64,000 nt of DNA from Spirogloea muscicola (Eukaryota; Streptophyta; Zygnematophyceae; Spirogloeales; Spirogloeaceae), in assembly GCA_009602725.1 (NCBI GenBank), contig WELB01000068.1, positions 440,774 to 504,773 on the forward strand. The letters run 5' to 3'. Both the position numbers and the translations under genes were made by a program. Each line of letters begins with the position of its first letter. The first letter of the stretch is position 1. The notes beneath the pieces are model-generated. The model was not told the DNA's origin. It saw nothing but the letters and a program-made list of their open reading frames with translations, and searched no databases. This document shows positions 48,107-60,187 of this stretch, piece after piece.

Positions 48107-49609
48107 TGTGCAGCTCCAGCTTGCCGTAGCAGAAGGCGCGGCTGCTGCTGCGCCGCCGCCGCCCCGCCGCCAAAAAAAAAAAAAAAAAAAAAAAAAAACA
48201 AGGCGCCGCCGCCGCTGCTGCAGCACCCCGGCGGCCCCGGCGTGACGCCCGCCGCCTCCGCCACCGCCGCCGCCAAGCTGCAGCAGCACCTCCTGCTGCC
48301 CACGCTGGCCGACTTCCCCATGACCGCCCCCAAGCGAGGTCCGCCGCCTGCTCCCGCGCCTCCCCTGCCAGGGCCGCCCAGTCGCACCGCCGCGCTGCCG
48401 TCCACCGATCAAGCAGGCGCTCCATAGCCGTCGCCGCGCAGCCCCCACCGGCGCCGCCGCCCTCCCTCGCCGCCCGGCCAGGCAGGCTGGCTTGGAGGAG
48501 CCGCCAGCCTTGGCCCCCGGCGCGCGGGCTCATTGGGGCAGGGACGGCGCGGCATGCCCCTCCCTTCCCGGAGGACTGCTTGGCCAGAGGGGCAGGGGTG
48601 TCTGCGGCAGCTACTTGTCGGGCGCAGCAGAGTTCGACGCGATTGAGAGCTCGAATTGTCGGCGTCTGGCTGTCGATGTTGCCTGGCGCCAGAAGAGTGG
48701 CTGAGGGGGTCCGCCAGCAGCAGCAGCATCGCCTGTCCGCTGACAAGTTGTCGGGCCGCGGAGCTTGGTCCACTTGGTCCTGGAGCAGTCGACGATGCAG
48801 AGTTGTCGGCTCCTCACAGACGGGCTGTGTCTCATCCGGGCCATCTGTTGTGCTGCTGCAGACAGCGATGCGGAGTCGAGGCGGGTCCCGGAGATGAAGA
48901 AGGCCAAGGTCAGCGCCGATGCTGCTCAGCCGTCCGAGGATGCCAAGCAGAATGCTGGCCCTGCGCAGCCGGCGACGTCCAGTGGCCAGGCTCCCCTGGA
49001 GAAGACGTCCTCCAAGCAGAAGTCGACCCTCACACCTGGCCGCCGAGGCCCCACGTCTGCTGACAAGGAGCACAAGCGCATGAAGAGGTGGGCGCCCTCC
49101 TCCGGTCCGGGAGTGCAGCATCGAGCATCAGTGGTCGCTCAGCGCGAAATCATGTTGTCAAGGTGCCGCTGCAGGCGACTCTGAAGCCCGGCGGAGGTGA
49201 GGGCTGGCCAGTCCCTTCTCTGTCGTGCTGACTGCACCCGATTGCTCTCGCCTGTCCAGACTTTTGCGGAATCGGGTGTCTGCTCAGCAGGCCAGGGAGC
49301 GCAAGAAGGTCTACATGTCTGACTTGGAGGGCCGCAGCAAAGAGCTGGAGGAAAGGAATGCTGAGCTCGAGGAGAAGGTTTCTACTCTGCAGCGCGAGAA
49401 CTTCATGCTGCGCCAGGTCAGTAGCAAGCCAAGATGTGAGCAGTCATATCATTGATAGGGCTCTTGGCCACTGGTGGCAGGACCTTCATTGCCTTTGCCT
49501 TGTGCCATTTGTCTCTGCACTGCCGGAGCTGACAACCTGCTTCTGCCTGGTACAGATTGTGAAGAACACAACCCTCAAGAAGAACGGAGGAAGCCCTGAT
49601 GCATCATAA
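48107..49609 (+). CDS. HY5: HY5-type bZIP transcription factor, N-terminus affected by gap
   Basis: Light-signalling bZIP that binds ACGT-core promoters in the nucleus and, in plants, is degraded through COP1. Exons: 5' end in or near the N at 48106, to 48338; 48862-49087; 49260-49416; 49556-49609, in consistent phase. Exon 2 starts [12 protein letters not shown], matching the HY5 COP1-interaction motif (acidic residues, then VPE). The junction of exons 2 and 3 builds the basic region: [11 protein letters not shown] then [18 protein letters not shown], followed by a leucine zipper ([35 protein letters not shown]). Positions and even the phrase 'RQI.KNTT' agree with plant HY5. The N-terminal part contains a 26-base A run (about 48172-48198) next to the N, probably an assembly fault. 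Confidence 0.93.
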
Positions 49610-50785
49610 CAGGAGCTTCATTAATGCCTTGGGGCAATTGAGCGCACTTAGTGGTTGTGCTCAAGTACCAAGAGGGGGTAATGGATGAGACGTGAGTGCC
49701 TTCCTCGTGTCACAGGGCCACTGTTAAAGTGAGCATTGCCTGCTTCAGCCCTCAGCTTAGAGATTTTAGGACACCTCACCTAGCTGCCACATGGGTTGCT
49801 GTTGCCAAAGGGAGCAACTGATGTGTGGTACATGCTCATTGCTGACAGCAGAGAGGAAGGGCTATGTAGCTCGCATCTTGCCTCAAGCAGCCTTCTCCTT
49901 GTTGCTCAGAGCAATGGAGAAGGCATTGCGTCTCTCTCCAAACCCCGATTCAGAAGTTGTACAGACGCACTTCTGAGCAGTGTACTAGCCTGCTATCAGA
50001 TTCAGCCACTTGATCAGGAGATTGGGTTGGTCATGTTTTCTTATCCGGGATATGAGTATTCTTATTACAGTCATTCTCCATCAAATCAAGACAGAGCCAT
50101 TAGAAGGCGCGCGCGGCAACTCTGAGGTGCCTGTAGATGGAGTTACTCTGTTGTGCTGTAGGCACATTGCTCTCCAGCTTACCACTTCATCTCTTGAGTC
50201 AGATCTGTCGGGGGTTTGCATAGGTTGGAGGAACGAGATTCCTGTTTCTACTAGCAAAGATGTCTGTCAACACTGTGCAGCACTGCATTCAGCAGTGCAT
50301 GAAGGAGAGTGGTCTTTGTCAGACTGCATGTTGATTATTCTGTAGTTGGGAATTCCTCTTGTACAACATCTACATGGCTGTGCTGGGGGTTGTGCACACA
50401 CCGGCGGATTCGGTGACAAAGTTGTGAGCCTGGGCCTGACCAGCAAATTACTGAGGCATCTGGAGACTGGCAAACTGTAACGTTACGCCGGGGATGAGAA
50501 CAAGACAAGCTGGCTGCCACAAAGAAGGTCAGGCAATTTTTGCTGAGGACCTGTGAAATAGAAGCGGTTGCTTATGGCTGTATGTTCTATCCATCATATG
50601 TCTACCTTGTCAGAAGATCTACCAGTTTGCCTTGTCACATGGGAAGTGATAGCCCAAAAATAGCTAGTTGTCCGTTGTTACAGACTTCTCCTGTTCCCAA
50701 GTAGCCAGGCAACGCATCCTGACTTGTGCTGCAGTGCAGGGCGAAATGCGTTGTCATGGACCAGTGGTCATGGCCTATTGTGGAC
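49610..50785. other. Convergent 3' spacer between HY5 and NMT
   Basis: About 1.2 kb, AT-richer, with only short unrelated frames. It should hold the 3' UTRs of both genes. Nothing else was recognised. Confidence 0.6.
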
Positions 50786-52777
50786 CTAGAGGAGCACAAG
50801 GCCAAGCTCGGAGGGGCTCAAAGTTTGACTAAGTCGGTAGTTGTAAAGGTAGTAGTGGAGATGGCCATCACCAGGCCCAAACTTGAGCGCCTTCAAAAAC
50901 TCCTGACACATTCCAGATGTGTACTGTGAGTTGACATGAGCAGCTTCAAAACTCCTTAGCGACTGCTACGGTAGTGGCGCCACAGTCTGTCAATTCCTGA
51001 GCCTCGCAAGCTCCGCCCCGAGGAACCAAAAGTCACTGCACCTGATTATGCATGATATCAAGGGCGTTGAAGACGTCGTATTGCTTCTGCATCGCAACTA
51101 TGAGCGCCTCCTGCATCAGATCCTGCTTGCACAACGGTGGGTCTTGAGGTTGCCCATTAGAAAACTGTTGGAGTACAAGAGTCCTCATACATGGAGAACC
51201 AGGCCAGCACCACTAAGGAATGCAGAATGACTCATATACTGACCTTGAGCTTCATGCTGGTGGCCACATTGTAGTAAGAGTAGGCGGCCCTCAGGGTTGA
51301 GTGGGAGTCATTACCAATGATACTGCATAAAATTGTCGAGCTCACAGGGGTCAGTGAGCGGGCACAAAGCGGGCTTTCGCTATCTGTGAGAATGTCCTCA
51401 TGCCAGTGAGTCGTAGGCCAACCTGGAGTTGAGAGTGTAGAAGGAAAAGAAGTCGGTGATGGCTTGCGAGGATGGATTGTCTACAACCCAGCAGTCCACA
51501 ACACTTTCGACCGGTAGCAGCAAATGCTCGATGTCCGCCTCAGTGAAGCTCGGCGCGACGACAAACTGCGAGACAACCAGAGCATGGGAGGGTCCTCGGT
51601 CTTCCGCAGTCGCAGAGCATCTCGACATGGTAAGCGCGCCTGCATTTTTTTGTGAGGAGCGTGGCACACACCTGGGAGAGGTAGGAGCTGAGCAGTCGGC
51701 ACACGGAGGAGACATCGCGCCGCTCCATGGGCCGCAGGCCTGGTATGGCCGGTGCAGTCGGCAGCTTGTAGAGCTTGATGGTGCGGCTCATGGTCATGCG
51801 CGGCATGAGCCTGGAGAAGCCCACTTCGATGAGCTTCTTCGGGTTCAGGGACCTGTGCCAGTACTGCAACAGCGTGCAACCGGGGTGCTCTGTCAGGACC
51901 TCATCGACCAAAGCGAGTCTTGACGGGGTGCAGGGTCTGTCCGAGCTCACCAAGCGCAAGCAGTGCCTGACCAAGCGTAATCACAGCGCCCCTGCCGCAG
52001 GCTGCCTGGGCGGGCAAGGCGGATTGGGCTTGTGTTGCCGCGCAAGACATGGGTGTTACCTGGCAGGTGGCGAAGGGCGTGGGGAGGACGATGCCCGCGG
52101 TGTAGGCCGCCTGCCAGATGCCCTCCAGGTGCACGCGCCGCGTCACCTCCTTGATGAGCACCGGCGCGAGGCGCTTGGAGCGCAGCTTCTTGTGGATGCA
52201 CAGGAAGTTGATCTCGGCCACGCGCACGACCCGCGCCCGGAACCGGATGCTGCCGCCCGCCGCCCCGGCACCCGCCGGAGCGCCCGTCAGCGGGCGAGCG
52301 ACACAACGCAACCGCTGACACCGAGAAAGCGGCTGTAGCTCTCAGCCAGAGGGTGTCCATGACCATGCCAGCGGAGCCTCAGGCCAGCGAGCTGAGCGAG
52401 TGAGCGACGTGGGCAGTGGAGGCGATGTACTTGGCAGGGACGCCGGTGATGAAGGCGACGAGCTTGCGGGAGGCCTTGGCGCGGACGCCGAGGTGCCAGG
52501 CGGGGAGGTAGCCGGGGGGCTTGAGCGCCCAGCGGAGGAAGTCGGGGGAGTAGTCGAAGCGGAACATGGCGTCGTCGTCCTCCACGTAGTTCCCCGCCAG
52601 CAGGCCGTACACCTCCGCCACCACGCCGCCGTCGTCCACGTTGCACGTGCACCACTCGAAGGCCGCCGGCAGCCCGTACGGCTCCGCGCGCACCGCCCCC
52701 GCCGCCGCGCCCCCCGCCGGCGCCGCCTCGATGGGGCCCTCCGGCAGGCCTGCCCACAAGCGCCGCCGCAGCGGCTC
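50786..52777 (-). CDS. NMT1: Glycylpeptide N-myristoyltransferase, first exon(s) missing
   Basis: Transfers myristate from myristoyl-CoA to N-terminal Gly of proteins, cytosol/ribosome. Exons: up to 52777 through 52431, then 52249-52060, 51863-51672, 51565-51423, 51322-51244, 51122-51042 and 50902-50786, all phases consistent. Signatures: [71 protein letters not shown] with [11 protein letters not shown] (acyl-CoA loop), [54 protein letters not shown], and [15 protein letters not shown]. The chain ends in ELGLVLL, whose C-terminal carboxylate is the catalytic base in this family. An in-frame TGA (52778-52780) precedes the readable exon. The upstream exon expected to carry HKFW.TQPV is absent, lost at the N/palindrome junction. 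Confidence 0.95.
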
Positions 52778-52811
52778 TCAGATCTCCGCCGCCACCGCCA
52801 CCGCCGGGCGN

Positions 52812-53249
52812 CCATGGCGGCGGCGGCGGCGGCGTCGCAGCCATGGGAGTGCTCTCGCGAACCTCTATGGGGGGTGTAGGAGTTTGGATTCTGGATTTGG
52901 AGATGGGGGGTTCGAGCTGAAGGGGTAGCCCTGGTGCTCCGGCAGCGCCTGCTCCGGGGGAGCGGCCATGGCCTCCCCCCCCCCTCCTCGCCCCGTCGCC
53001 CCCGCCGCGACCTCCGCCGCCGCCGCCGCCGGCGGCGGCGGCGGCGGAGGTCGCGGCGGGGGCGACGGGGCGAGGAGGGGGGGGGGAGGCCATGGCCGCT
53101 CCCCCGGAGCAGGCGCTGCCGGAGCACCAGGGCTACCCCTTCAGCTCGAACCCCCCATCTCCAAATCCAGAATCCAAACTCCTACACCCCCCATAGAGGT
53201 TCGCGAGAGCACTCCCATGGCTGCGACGCCGCCGCCGCCGCCGCCATGG
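52812..53249. repeat. Perfect 438-bp palindrome, probable assembly artefact
   Basis: Bases 52812-53030 are the exact reverse complement of 53031-53249, with no spacer. The right arm is the natural leader of ARL2, ending at its start codon; the left arm mirrors it and stops at the N at 52811, where the NMT 5' end should be. Confidence 0.9.
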
Positions 53250-54234
53250 GCCTGCTGTCCATCATCCGCAAGCTCAAGCGGCGCGAGCGCGAGATGCGCC
53301 TGCTGCTCGTCGGCCTGGACAACGCGGGCAAGACCACCGTCGTGAAGCGCCTCGTGGGCGAGGACACGAGCTCCATCAGCCCTACGCTCGGGTTCAGCAT
53401 CACCACCATGCAGTACGCCAGGTACGGCGCACTGCCCTCACTCCCACCCCCTCTGCCTCCTCCGCGGCGCCCCCGAGTCCTCTGCTTCCTCGCGCTGACA
53501 GCCTCCCGGCACGGCCTCCTGAGCCCGGCTCCTGCGCAGCTACCAGCTCAACATCTGGGACGTGGGCGGCCAGAAGACGCTGCGCCCGTACTGGCGCAAC
53601 TACTTTGAGAACACCGAAGGCCTCATCTGGGTCGTCGACAGCTCCGACCGCCGCCGCCTCGAGGACTGCCGCGCCGAGCTGCAGGGCCTGCTGCAGGAGG
53701 AGGTGCGAGGCTATACCGCGGGCTAGCACGACGCCGCGCTGCCGTGATCCGGGCACACGCCTTTCTCGCTGCTGGCCCCGCGATCGTCCTGACTTGCGAG
53801 GCTTCTGCTGGCATACATTTCTCAGCGGCTGGCAGGCGCCTCCCTCCTCATTCTTGCAAACAAGCAGGACGTCGCTGGTGCTGCATCACCGAGCGAGATT
53901 TCCCAGGTGCCAATCTTCCTTCTACACGTGCCAATTCTGGCAATGATCACCACTAGGTGTTGGCCCTGAAGACACAGGCTGCCTGAAGATGTACAAGATG
54001 GAGACGAGCTCGGGAATGTGCCAGACGCGCACATCAAGCTTCATGAAGTGCGAAGCTGATGCACTAGCTTGTGCTTGTGGCATCTGTTACTTGCAGCTGC
54101 TGCAGCTGGAGGCACTGGGCTCATACCGCCACTGGCACATTGAGGCCTGCAGTGCTGTGACAGGCACTGGTCTGCTCCCCGGCTTTGACTGGCTGATCTC
54201 GGACATCGGTTCCCGCATTTACATGTTTGATTGA
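53246..54234 (+). CDS. ARL2: ADP-ribosylation factor-like GTPase ARL2 (TITAN5/HALLIMASCH type)
   Basis: Small GTPase that works with tubulin cofactors in alpha/beta-tubulin assembly. Four exons (53246-53421, 53540-53702, 53826-53906, 54097-54234) give 185 residues; ARL2 is about 184. G motifs: GLDNAGKTT (P-loop), SPTLGF (switch I), WDVGGQ (switch II), NKQD, and CSAVTG. The N-terminus [16 protein letters not shown] matches ARL2, which has a Gly2 but is usually not myristoylated. [16 protein letters not shown] and GFDWLISDI also fit ARL2 rather than ARF1 or ARL3. A possible extra exon after 53957 would introduce an early stop and is skipped; exon 3 to 54097 restores the family sequence. Start is the first ATG after a GCC repeat at the end of the palindrome. 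Confidence 0.96.
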
Positions 54235-54677
54235 TCGAGCCTTTCATCGCTGGGGCAAGCTGACTGGCCACTTCAACCCTCTTTAGCAGAGTACATCTGG
54301 TGATGGCCTTGCACTGGACGGTCACAGCAACTGCCCCGTTGGAGCCACTCAGCCATTATGGCACAGTACCTGCTGCGACACTCGTTACACCCAGCACCAA
54401 CATGCAGGCCCAGCGCACCCCAGCAAGCCCTGGATCCATCAGAAGCTGCAGTGGCTTGCGTAATCTGTGCATATTTCCAGCACAGTTGTCCAGCATGCTG
54501 GCTCTCAAGGCAATGGCTGTGAGAGGCCAGCCCAAAGGGATGTACAAGGACTGAATGGGCCGAAGAGTGCAAAAAGTACGAAGCGACTTCTGATAACTCC
54601 TGCAAGTGGGCGCTCAAGAAGCTTTGATCAGCAAGTGCAGATCAGAGAGAAGGGGCTCGCAGCCACTGGAACAGTCC
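54235..54677. other. Convergent 3' spacer with one hairpin-core repeat
   Basis: 443 bases between ARL2 and the next minus-strand gene. A hairpin-core repeat copy lies at about 54505-54565 (CAATGGCTGTGAGAGGCCAG, then CCCAAAGGGATG). Confidence 0.6.
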
Positions 54678-55489
54678 TCACAGCTGCTGGAGCTTGCCAG
54701 CCTTGGCTGCAATGTCCTGGCAAGATAGCCGGACCCGTTTGCTTTTCAGACTCACGGGCCGCCAAGAGTCGGCCGAGAGAAGGGAGCGGAGGTCCTCAGG
54801 ACCATCCTCGGCGGTCGAGCCGTCGTACTCTGAGGGGGTCCCTCCAAGCAGCGCATCCTCATGACTGTGCTCAGCAGGCGCTGCACCCTCCGAGCCCGGC
54901 GCTGGCGACGCGCCAGGGCTGGCGTCGCCTACCCCCGCACGAGCCACGGCCTGTGACGGCAGCCTGGCGCTTCCACCAGCACTTGGCGCAGCGTCGTGAT
55001 GCCGCTCACTGCTTGCCGCGGCTGTGCGTCGCCCCTCCGGTGGCAGCTCCCAGCCGCCCCGGTGGTCGAGAGCGTCCTGGGGCGTGAAGAGCTCCTCCAG
55101 CTGCGCCGCGTTCCACGTGTAGCGGTCCAGCGCCTCGTCCTCGGCCGCCTGGGCCGCCGCGTCCTGCTCCCGCAGCTTGCGCAGCCGCCAGGCTCGCGTC
55201 CGAGCCGCCTCCTGCGAGCGGGAAGCAAGAGAGGCGGGGCGCGAGGACCCGGGAGCGTGTGGCGGATGAGAGGGCGAGGAGGGTGCGCAGAAGCGGCTGC
55301 TGACGGTCAGTGGCGGCTGTGGAAGGCAGCCTTGGAGTGCATGGAGAGGCAGTGGCGGAATGCGGAGCCGCGCAGGCAGGGCAGCGGAGGGGCTGAGCAG
55401 AAGCCCCCGCTTCAGAACATGGGAATAAGTGAGGGGGGGGGTACCTTCTCGAAGGCGAGCGCGACGGCCAGGAGGGTGCGCAGGCGGCT

Positions 55490-55528
<39 letters not shown>

Positions 55529-55540
55529 GGAGCGCAGCAT
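54678..55540 (-). CDS. Unrecognised two-exon protein with polyproline start
   Basis: Exons 55540-55445 and 55211-54678 join in phase 0 to 209 residues. The start MLRS is followed by a polyproline run of about 12, then LRTLLAVALAFEK. Exon 2 begins with a charged helical segment (RAWRLRKLREQDAAAQAAED), then YTWNAAQLEELFTPQDALD and GGWELPPEGRR; the second half is Ser/Gly/Pro-rich and probably disordered, ending RVRLSCQDIAAKAGKLQQL. I recognise no family. An N at 55542, two bases before the ATG, means the true 5' end could differ. It is divergent from the TM9SF gene with 48 bases between the start codons. Confidence 0.5.
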
Positions 55541-55588
55541 GNGCCACCCGCCATTCCGTTTCCCTCCCTCCGCCTCCCCACCCCCGCC
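55541..55588. promoter_or_regulatory. 48-bp head-to-head intergenic region
   Basis: Start codons of the minus-strand gene (55540) and TM9SF (55589) are 48 bases apart, with one N at 55542. A pyrimidine-rich string (TTTCCCTCCCTCCGCC) precedes the TM9SF ATG. True spacing is uncertain because of the N. Confidence 0.35.
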
Positions 55589-58500
55589 ATGGCAGCCCCG
55601 CCGCGCCGCCGCCCGCCGCCGGCGCTGCTGCTGCTGCCGGCGCTGCTGCTCGCCGCCCTCCTGCGCCCCGCCGCCGCCTTCTACCTGCCGGGGAGCTACC
55701 GCGTGGTGCACCCCGATGGCGACGTGGTGTCGCCCAAGGTCAACTCCCTCACCTCCGTCACCACCGAGCTGCCGTACCCCTACTCCATCCTCCCCTTCTG
55801 CCCGGCGCCCGTCCCCCGGCGCGACCGCGAGAACCTGGGCGAGCTCCTCATGGGCGACGACATCGAGGCGTCGCCCTACAAGTTCACCGTCAACCGCAAC
55901 GAGTCCAACATCAAGCTGTGCAAGGCGCCGCCGCTGTCCGCCGACGACGTCAAGCGCTTCGCCTCCATGATCGACGACGCGTACAACGTCAACATGCTGC
56001 TCGACGGCCTCCCCGCCACGCCCTTCGACCTCGAGAAGCAGACGAGGAGCGACATCACCACCGGCTTCCCCGTCGGCAGGAAGGACGCCAACGGCTACTA
56101 CGTCTACAACCACCTCCGCTTCACCGTCCTCGTCCACTACTTCAACAAGTCCTCCACCCTCGGCGCCGCCTCCTACGGCGAGTCGCCCCTCGACACCCTG
56201 CCGGAGGAGGCCGCTGCTGCTGGGGCGAGGAGCAAGCCCGGGTATGTTGTCGTGGGGTTCGAGGTCGTCTACAACAGCTATGCACGCACCAAGGACGATG
56301 CCAAGGTCGCGGACTTTGAGAAGCTGTCCAGCGTGGACTCGGAGAGCCACCAGTACGTCAAGGAAGGGGAGGAGATCATCTACTCCTACGACGTCACCTG
56401 GAATCCCAGCAACATCGAGTGGCCCAGCAGATGGGACGCCTATCTCAGGATGCCTGGAGATCAGGTGACCTTGCCCGGCCTGGATGTGCGATCGGCTGTC
56501 GCATGCATGTGGCAAGCTGCTCACGTTGCTCCACAGCACTCCAATCGTGGGGTGCTGGTGGTGCGAGCATGCTGCTGCTGGCTCAGATCCTGTCAAACTG
56601 CATGGCGACCGAGCAGAGCCCTCACCAACTTAGCGCCAACAGTGCTCACTGTGCCAGGCTAACCAGATCGTGTCCTGCTCTTGTGCAGGTCCACTGGTTC
56701 TCCATCCTGAATTCGCTCATGGTCATTGGCTTCCTGGCTGGCATGGTTTTTGTCATCCTTCTGAGGTGAGCTCCCTATCTCAGTGTTCTCTTTTCGTGTA
56801 CCCTGCAGTATCCACAGTCCATTGCAGGACTCGCTCTCACGGTCGATAAGATTGATCACAAGCTGTTGCGCACACAGATTGTTGCACACGTGTGGGTGAT
56901 AAGGGGGCTCACATAGTTGCAGGGCAGGACACCAGCAGCACGATGGTAGCCTTCTCAGAGTCAGCAGAGGGTCTTAGCTTACATGGGGGCTACGTTACAA
57001 CAAGTTGACTCTTTGCATGGATCACCACCTCATGCGAACGAACCGGAGACTCCGTAGATCCCCTTGCAATTGGAGCCTAATTGCACTGAGTTGCACTATG
57101 TGCCCTGGATTTCTCCATTGGTGGGAATATATTTCTCAATGCTTGTTGCTGATCACCTTGTTAGTATCATAGATCATGCACAAACCTCTCCCTTGCACAC
57201 AACTGCCTGTCCTCGCAGATCGGTCCACCGAGACTTGGCTAAGATTGAGCAGCTAGACAAGGAAGAGGCTGCCCAGGTAGGTGCAGCAGTAGTCTGTCAG
57301 CGAGCTGGTACTAGTTGCAGAAGTGCTTGCTGCAGCCGGTGGAGCTGGACAAGATTTTCCTGCATCTGCGAGGGATTTGTGTTGATCAAGCCTAGATGTA
57401 GATGTTAGAATTTGGAGCCAGTCCAAGCAGTGCCAGCACTGCCGGCTTGCCGTCGCTCTTAATGCTGATAAGAGTGCCAGAGGTGTAAGCACATTCCTGA
57501 TCTCTGCAGATGGCAGATGAGAGCGGGTGGAAGCTGGTGGTTGGAGATGTCTTCCGAGCACCTCCACTTCCGGGCTTGCTCTGCATTGTTGTTGGCAATG
57601 GTGTACAGGTAACACCTGAAGCTTCTGAGCTTGTCATGCTTATCGCTTACGTAGCTTTGCCACCCCCTTCTGGCAGGCGCCGTGCCTGGCTGGCAGCCAG
57701 GGTTTTGAGGTGCCAAAGTTGCAGATGGGTTGCAGCTCAGTTCTTTGTCATGGTGCTCAAGAGGACCAGGTCAAGCACCCTGACGTGAGCACTGTGTTGT
57801 CCTGCCTTCTCTGTTCAACCGCAGATTGTGTGTATGGCAACGGTGACAATCTTCTTCGCGGCCTTGGGCTTCATGTCACCGGCCTCCCGTGGGATGCTGC
57901 TCACTGGCACGATCTTCATCTACCTTCTCCAGGGTATTGCTGCAGGGTATGCGGCTGCCAGGCTGTGGGTGATGATGACTGGCCTTCACGAAGGAGCAGT
58001 GGGCCTGGCCTTGAAGGTCGCCTGCTTCTTCCCGGGCATCTGCTTTGTCATTCTCACGCTCATGAACTTCCTCCTATGGGGCACGAAGACCACAGGCGGC
58101 GTCCCTCTCGTCGCCTATTTCTTCCTGCTTGCGCTCTGGTTCGGCATCTCCCTCCCCCTCACCATCTTTGGCGCATATGCCGGGATGAAAGTCGAGCGCA
58201 TCAAGATACCAGTGAGGACCAACCAGATTCCACGGGAGATACCCCAGCAGAGATACCCGTCGTGGCTCCTCATTCTCGGGGGTGGCATCCTACCCTTTGG
58301 CACGCTGTACATTGAGCTCTACTTCATCTTCCAGAGCATCTGGAATCAGCACATCTACTACGTCTTTGGTTTCCTCTTCATTGTTCTCATCCTGCTCGTC
58401 ATTGTCTGTGCGGAGGTTGCAGTAGTCTTCACGTACCTCCAGGTGGCAACCCCCCCCAGTCCACTCCCAATTCTCCCCCCACGCACAAAAACCCTCCCCT

Positions 58501-58964
58501 ACCTTCAACAACCAACGAAATGTGCAATGATGTTCTACTTGTCCTTGGCATGGCTCCTCAGAATGCCAGGGACCTTATGTGCTATGTGAATTATGAAGGC
58601 TCGCAAGCGACTTGCCATTGTGCCACTTTGCAGCTTCATATCCTGCTGCTGATGCCCAAGTCCTTCACATCGTGCTTAAAGTGTGCCCTTCTTTGGATGC
58701 TTCATGCAGCTGATAATGGAGGATTATCGCTGGTGGTGGAGATCGTTTGCTGCCTCGGGTTCAGTGGCCGTCTATGCCTTCCTGTACTCAATCAACTACT
58801 TGATCTTTGATCTGGGGCAAATGCGAGGGATGGTGCCGAAGCTGCTCTATCTTGGCTACACAGTCCTGATGGTCCTGGCCATGTTCCTTGGCACGGGCAC
58901 CATTGGCTTCTTGTCCTCCTTGGGCTTTGTGCACTACCTCTTCTCATCTGTCAAGCTTGACTAA
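55589..58964 (+). CDS. Transmembrane nine superfamily protein (nonaspanin/EMP70)
   Basis: Golgi/endosomal nine-helix membrane protein with a large luminal domain, used in sorting of membrane proteins. Six exons (55589-56464, 56689-56765, 57219-57276, 57510-57608, 57825-58442, 58710-58964) give 660 residues, as expected. A signal peptide (PPALLLLPALLLAALLRPAAA) is followed by FYLPGSYRV and the luminal domain with YPYSILPFCP, GELLMGDDI, SPYKF and NHLRFTVLVHY. The membrane part starts at VHWFSILNSLMVIGFLAGMV, then DVFRAPPLPGLLC, FMSPASRG, GIAAGYAAARLW, PRQIP-type TNQIPREIP, GGILPFGTLYIELYFI and EDYRWWWRSF. The chain ends SSVKLD, the KXD/E Golgi-retention signal of the family. All intron phases agree. 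Confidence 0.97.
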
Positions 58965-60187
58965 GGGCCATTCTTTCTGTTGGCTGCTCACATGGAGCTG
59001 CTTTCACAACTTTCACACAGCAGCTTGGTGATGAACAATGTGGTGTCACTGACAGACTACACCTGCAGCTGGCTGTGACTGTACTTAGTGGGTCATTCTA
59101 AGTCTAGCTGGCATGTGCCCGTTGCTCGGCAAAGCACGACCTTGCCTTTTGGCTTAGGAATCAACACCAGGAGAGGTCTCCTTGGTCAGAGGCCCCCTTC
59201 ATTCCTCACGTCATCTGCTGATTGATGCTGTCATCCTGTCCACCTGAGCCTGTCCACCTCTTCGCCTCCAAGTCACCTCGTATCACTTGAGGAGCTTCTT
59301 CTGTCATACACTTGGAAGCATTGTCTGATACTCCCACTCATATTTCTTGTGGGTAAAAGTCATCTTGCAATCAATGTCCTGCAGTCTACCCCCCACAACT
59401 ACGCTCCAAGTCACGCCCAACGCTTATATCAAGTTTTTAGAGATGGTTGCTAAGTAGTGCTGCCATGTCCTGTAGCTCATCCATCATGCCAGTTGCTGGC
59501 CCGTTTCAAGAATATGCAATAGAGGATGTGTGGGTAAATGCAAGGCCACGAGACCTACTTGTACCCCCTGAGTCATCACTTGATGACTGGTGTCTCTCTC
59601 TCTCTGTCCTTGCTATTGCATTCAGCATAACACATACAGTTGAAGCTTAGCTTAGTAAGAGATAGCTTAGTGAGAGCTTGTCGCTGATAGATTGTGGCGC
59701 CTGGTGTGGGACCTGTACTTGCTAAGCACTCGTTCACTGTTCACGACGCTTTTCTCCAGTTCTTGAGAGCATAGCGGCGTCCTGACTTCATCAGAACGCA
59801 GTCGCAGTCTAGAAATGGGGGCTTTCGCACTGAGGCTTAGCATCTGAATGCAAGGCAGGCTGCAATATGGCGGGGAAACAAAGGCTTTTTATTTGGTCTA
59901 TCGTCCTCACATACTCCTAGGAGTCCTCTGAAAGATACCGCTTGCCTGTGCCTGCACTTCTCCTGTGTAATTACCAGTGTGACTGTGCCAATTGTGCAGT
60001 ACGAAAGGCCACAGATAGTCTGAGAGGATGCCACACTGCCCCACAGAATGCCTGCAGAGTAGGTGCTAGAGTGACAGTGGTACGGCTGACCTGCCCTACA
60101 CACACACAATGGAGGACCTCTCAAGTCCACGAGATTCAAGGCCAAGCGAATCCCAAGGAGAGATAAGAAAGTCGGCATCTGCACGCC
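58965..60187. other. Convergent 3' spacer between TM9SF and PDH E1-beta
   Basis: About 1.2 kb, mixed composition, with no frame above about 115 codons and no recognisable domain or repeat. Expected to contain the two 3' UTRs. Confidence 0.6.

Noticed and set aside
52287-53127. Minus-strand frames of 260-268 codons covering NMT and the palindrome.
   Set aside because: They read NMT out of frame and then the mirrored ARL2 leader; not a gene.
53957-53987. A possible extra ARL2 exon (VLALKTQAA).
   Set aside because: It meets a stop at once; skipping it gives the complete 185-residue family sequence.
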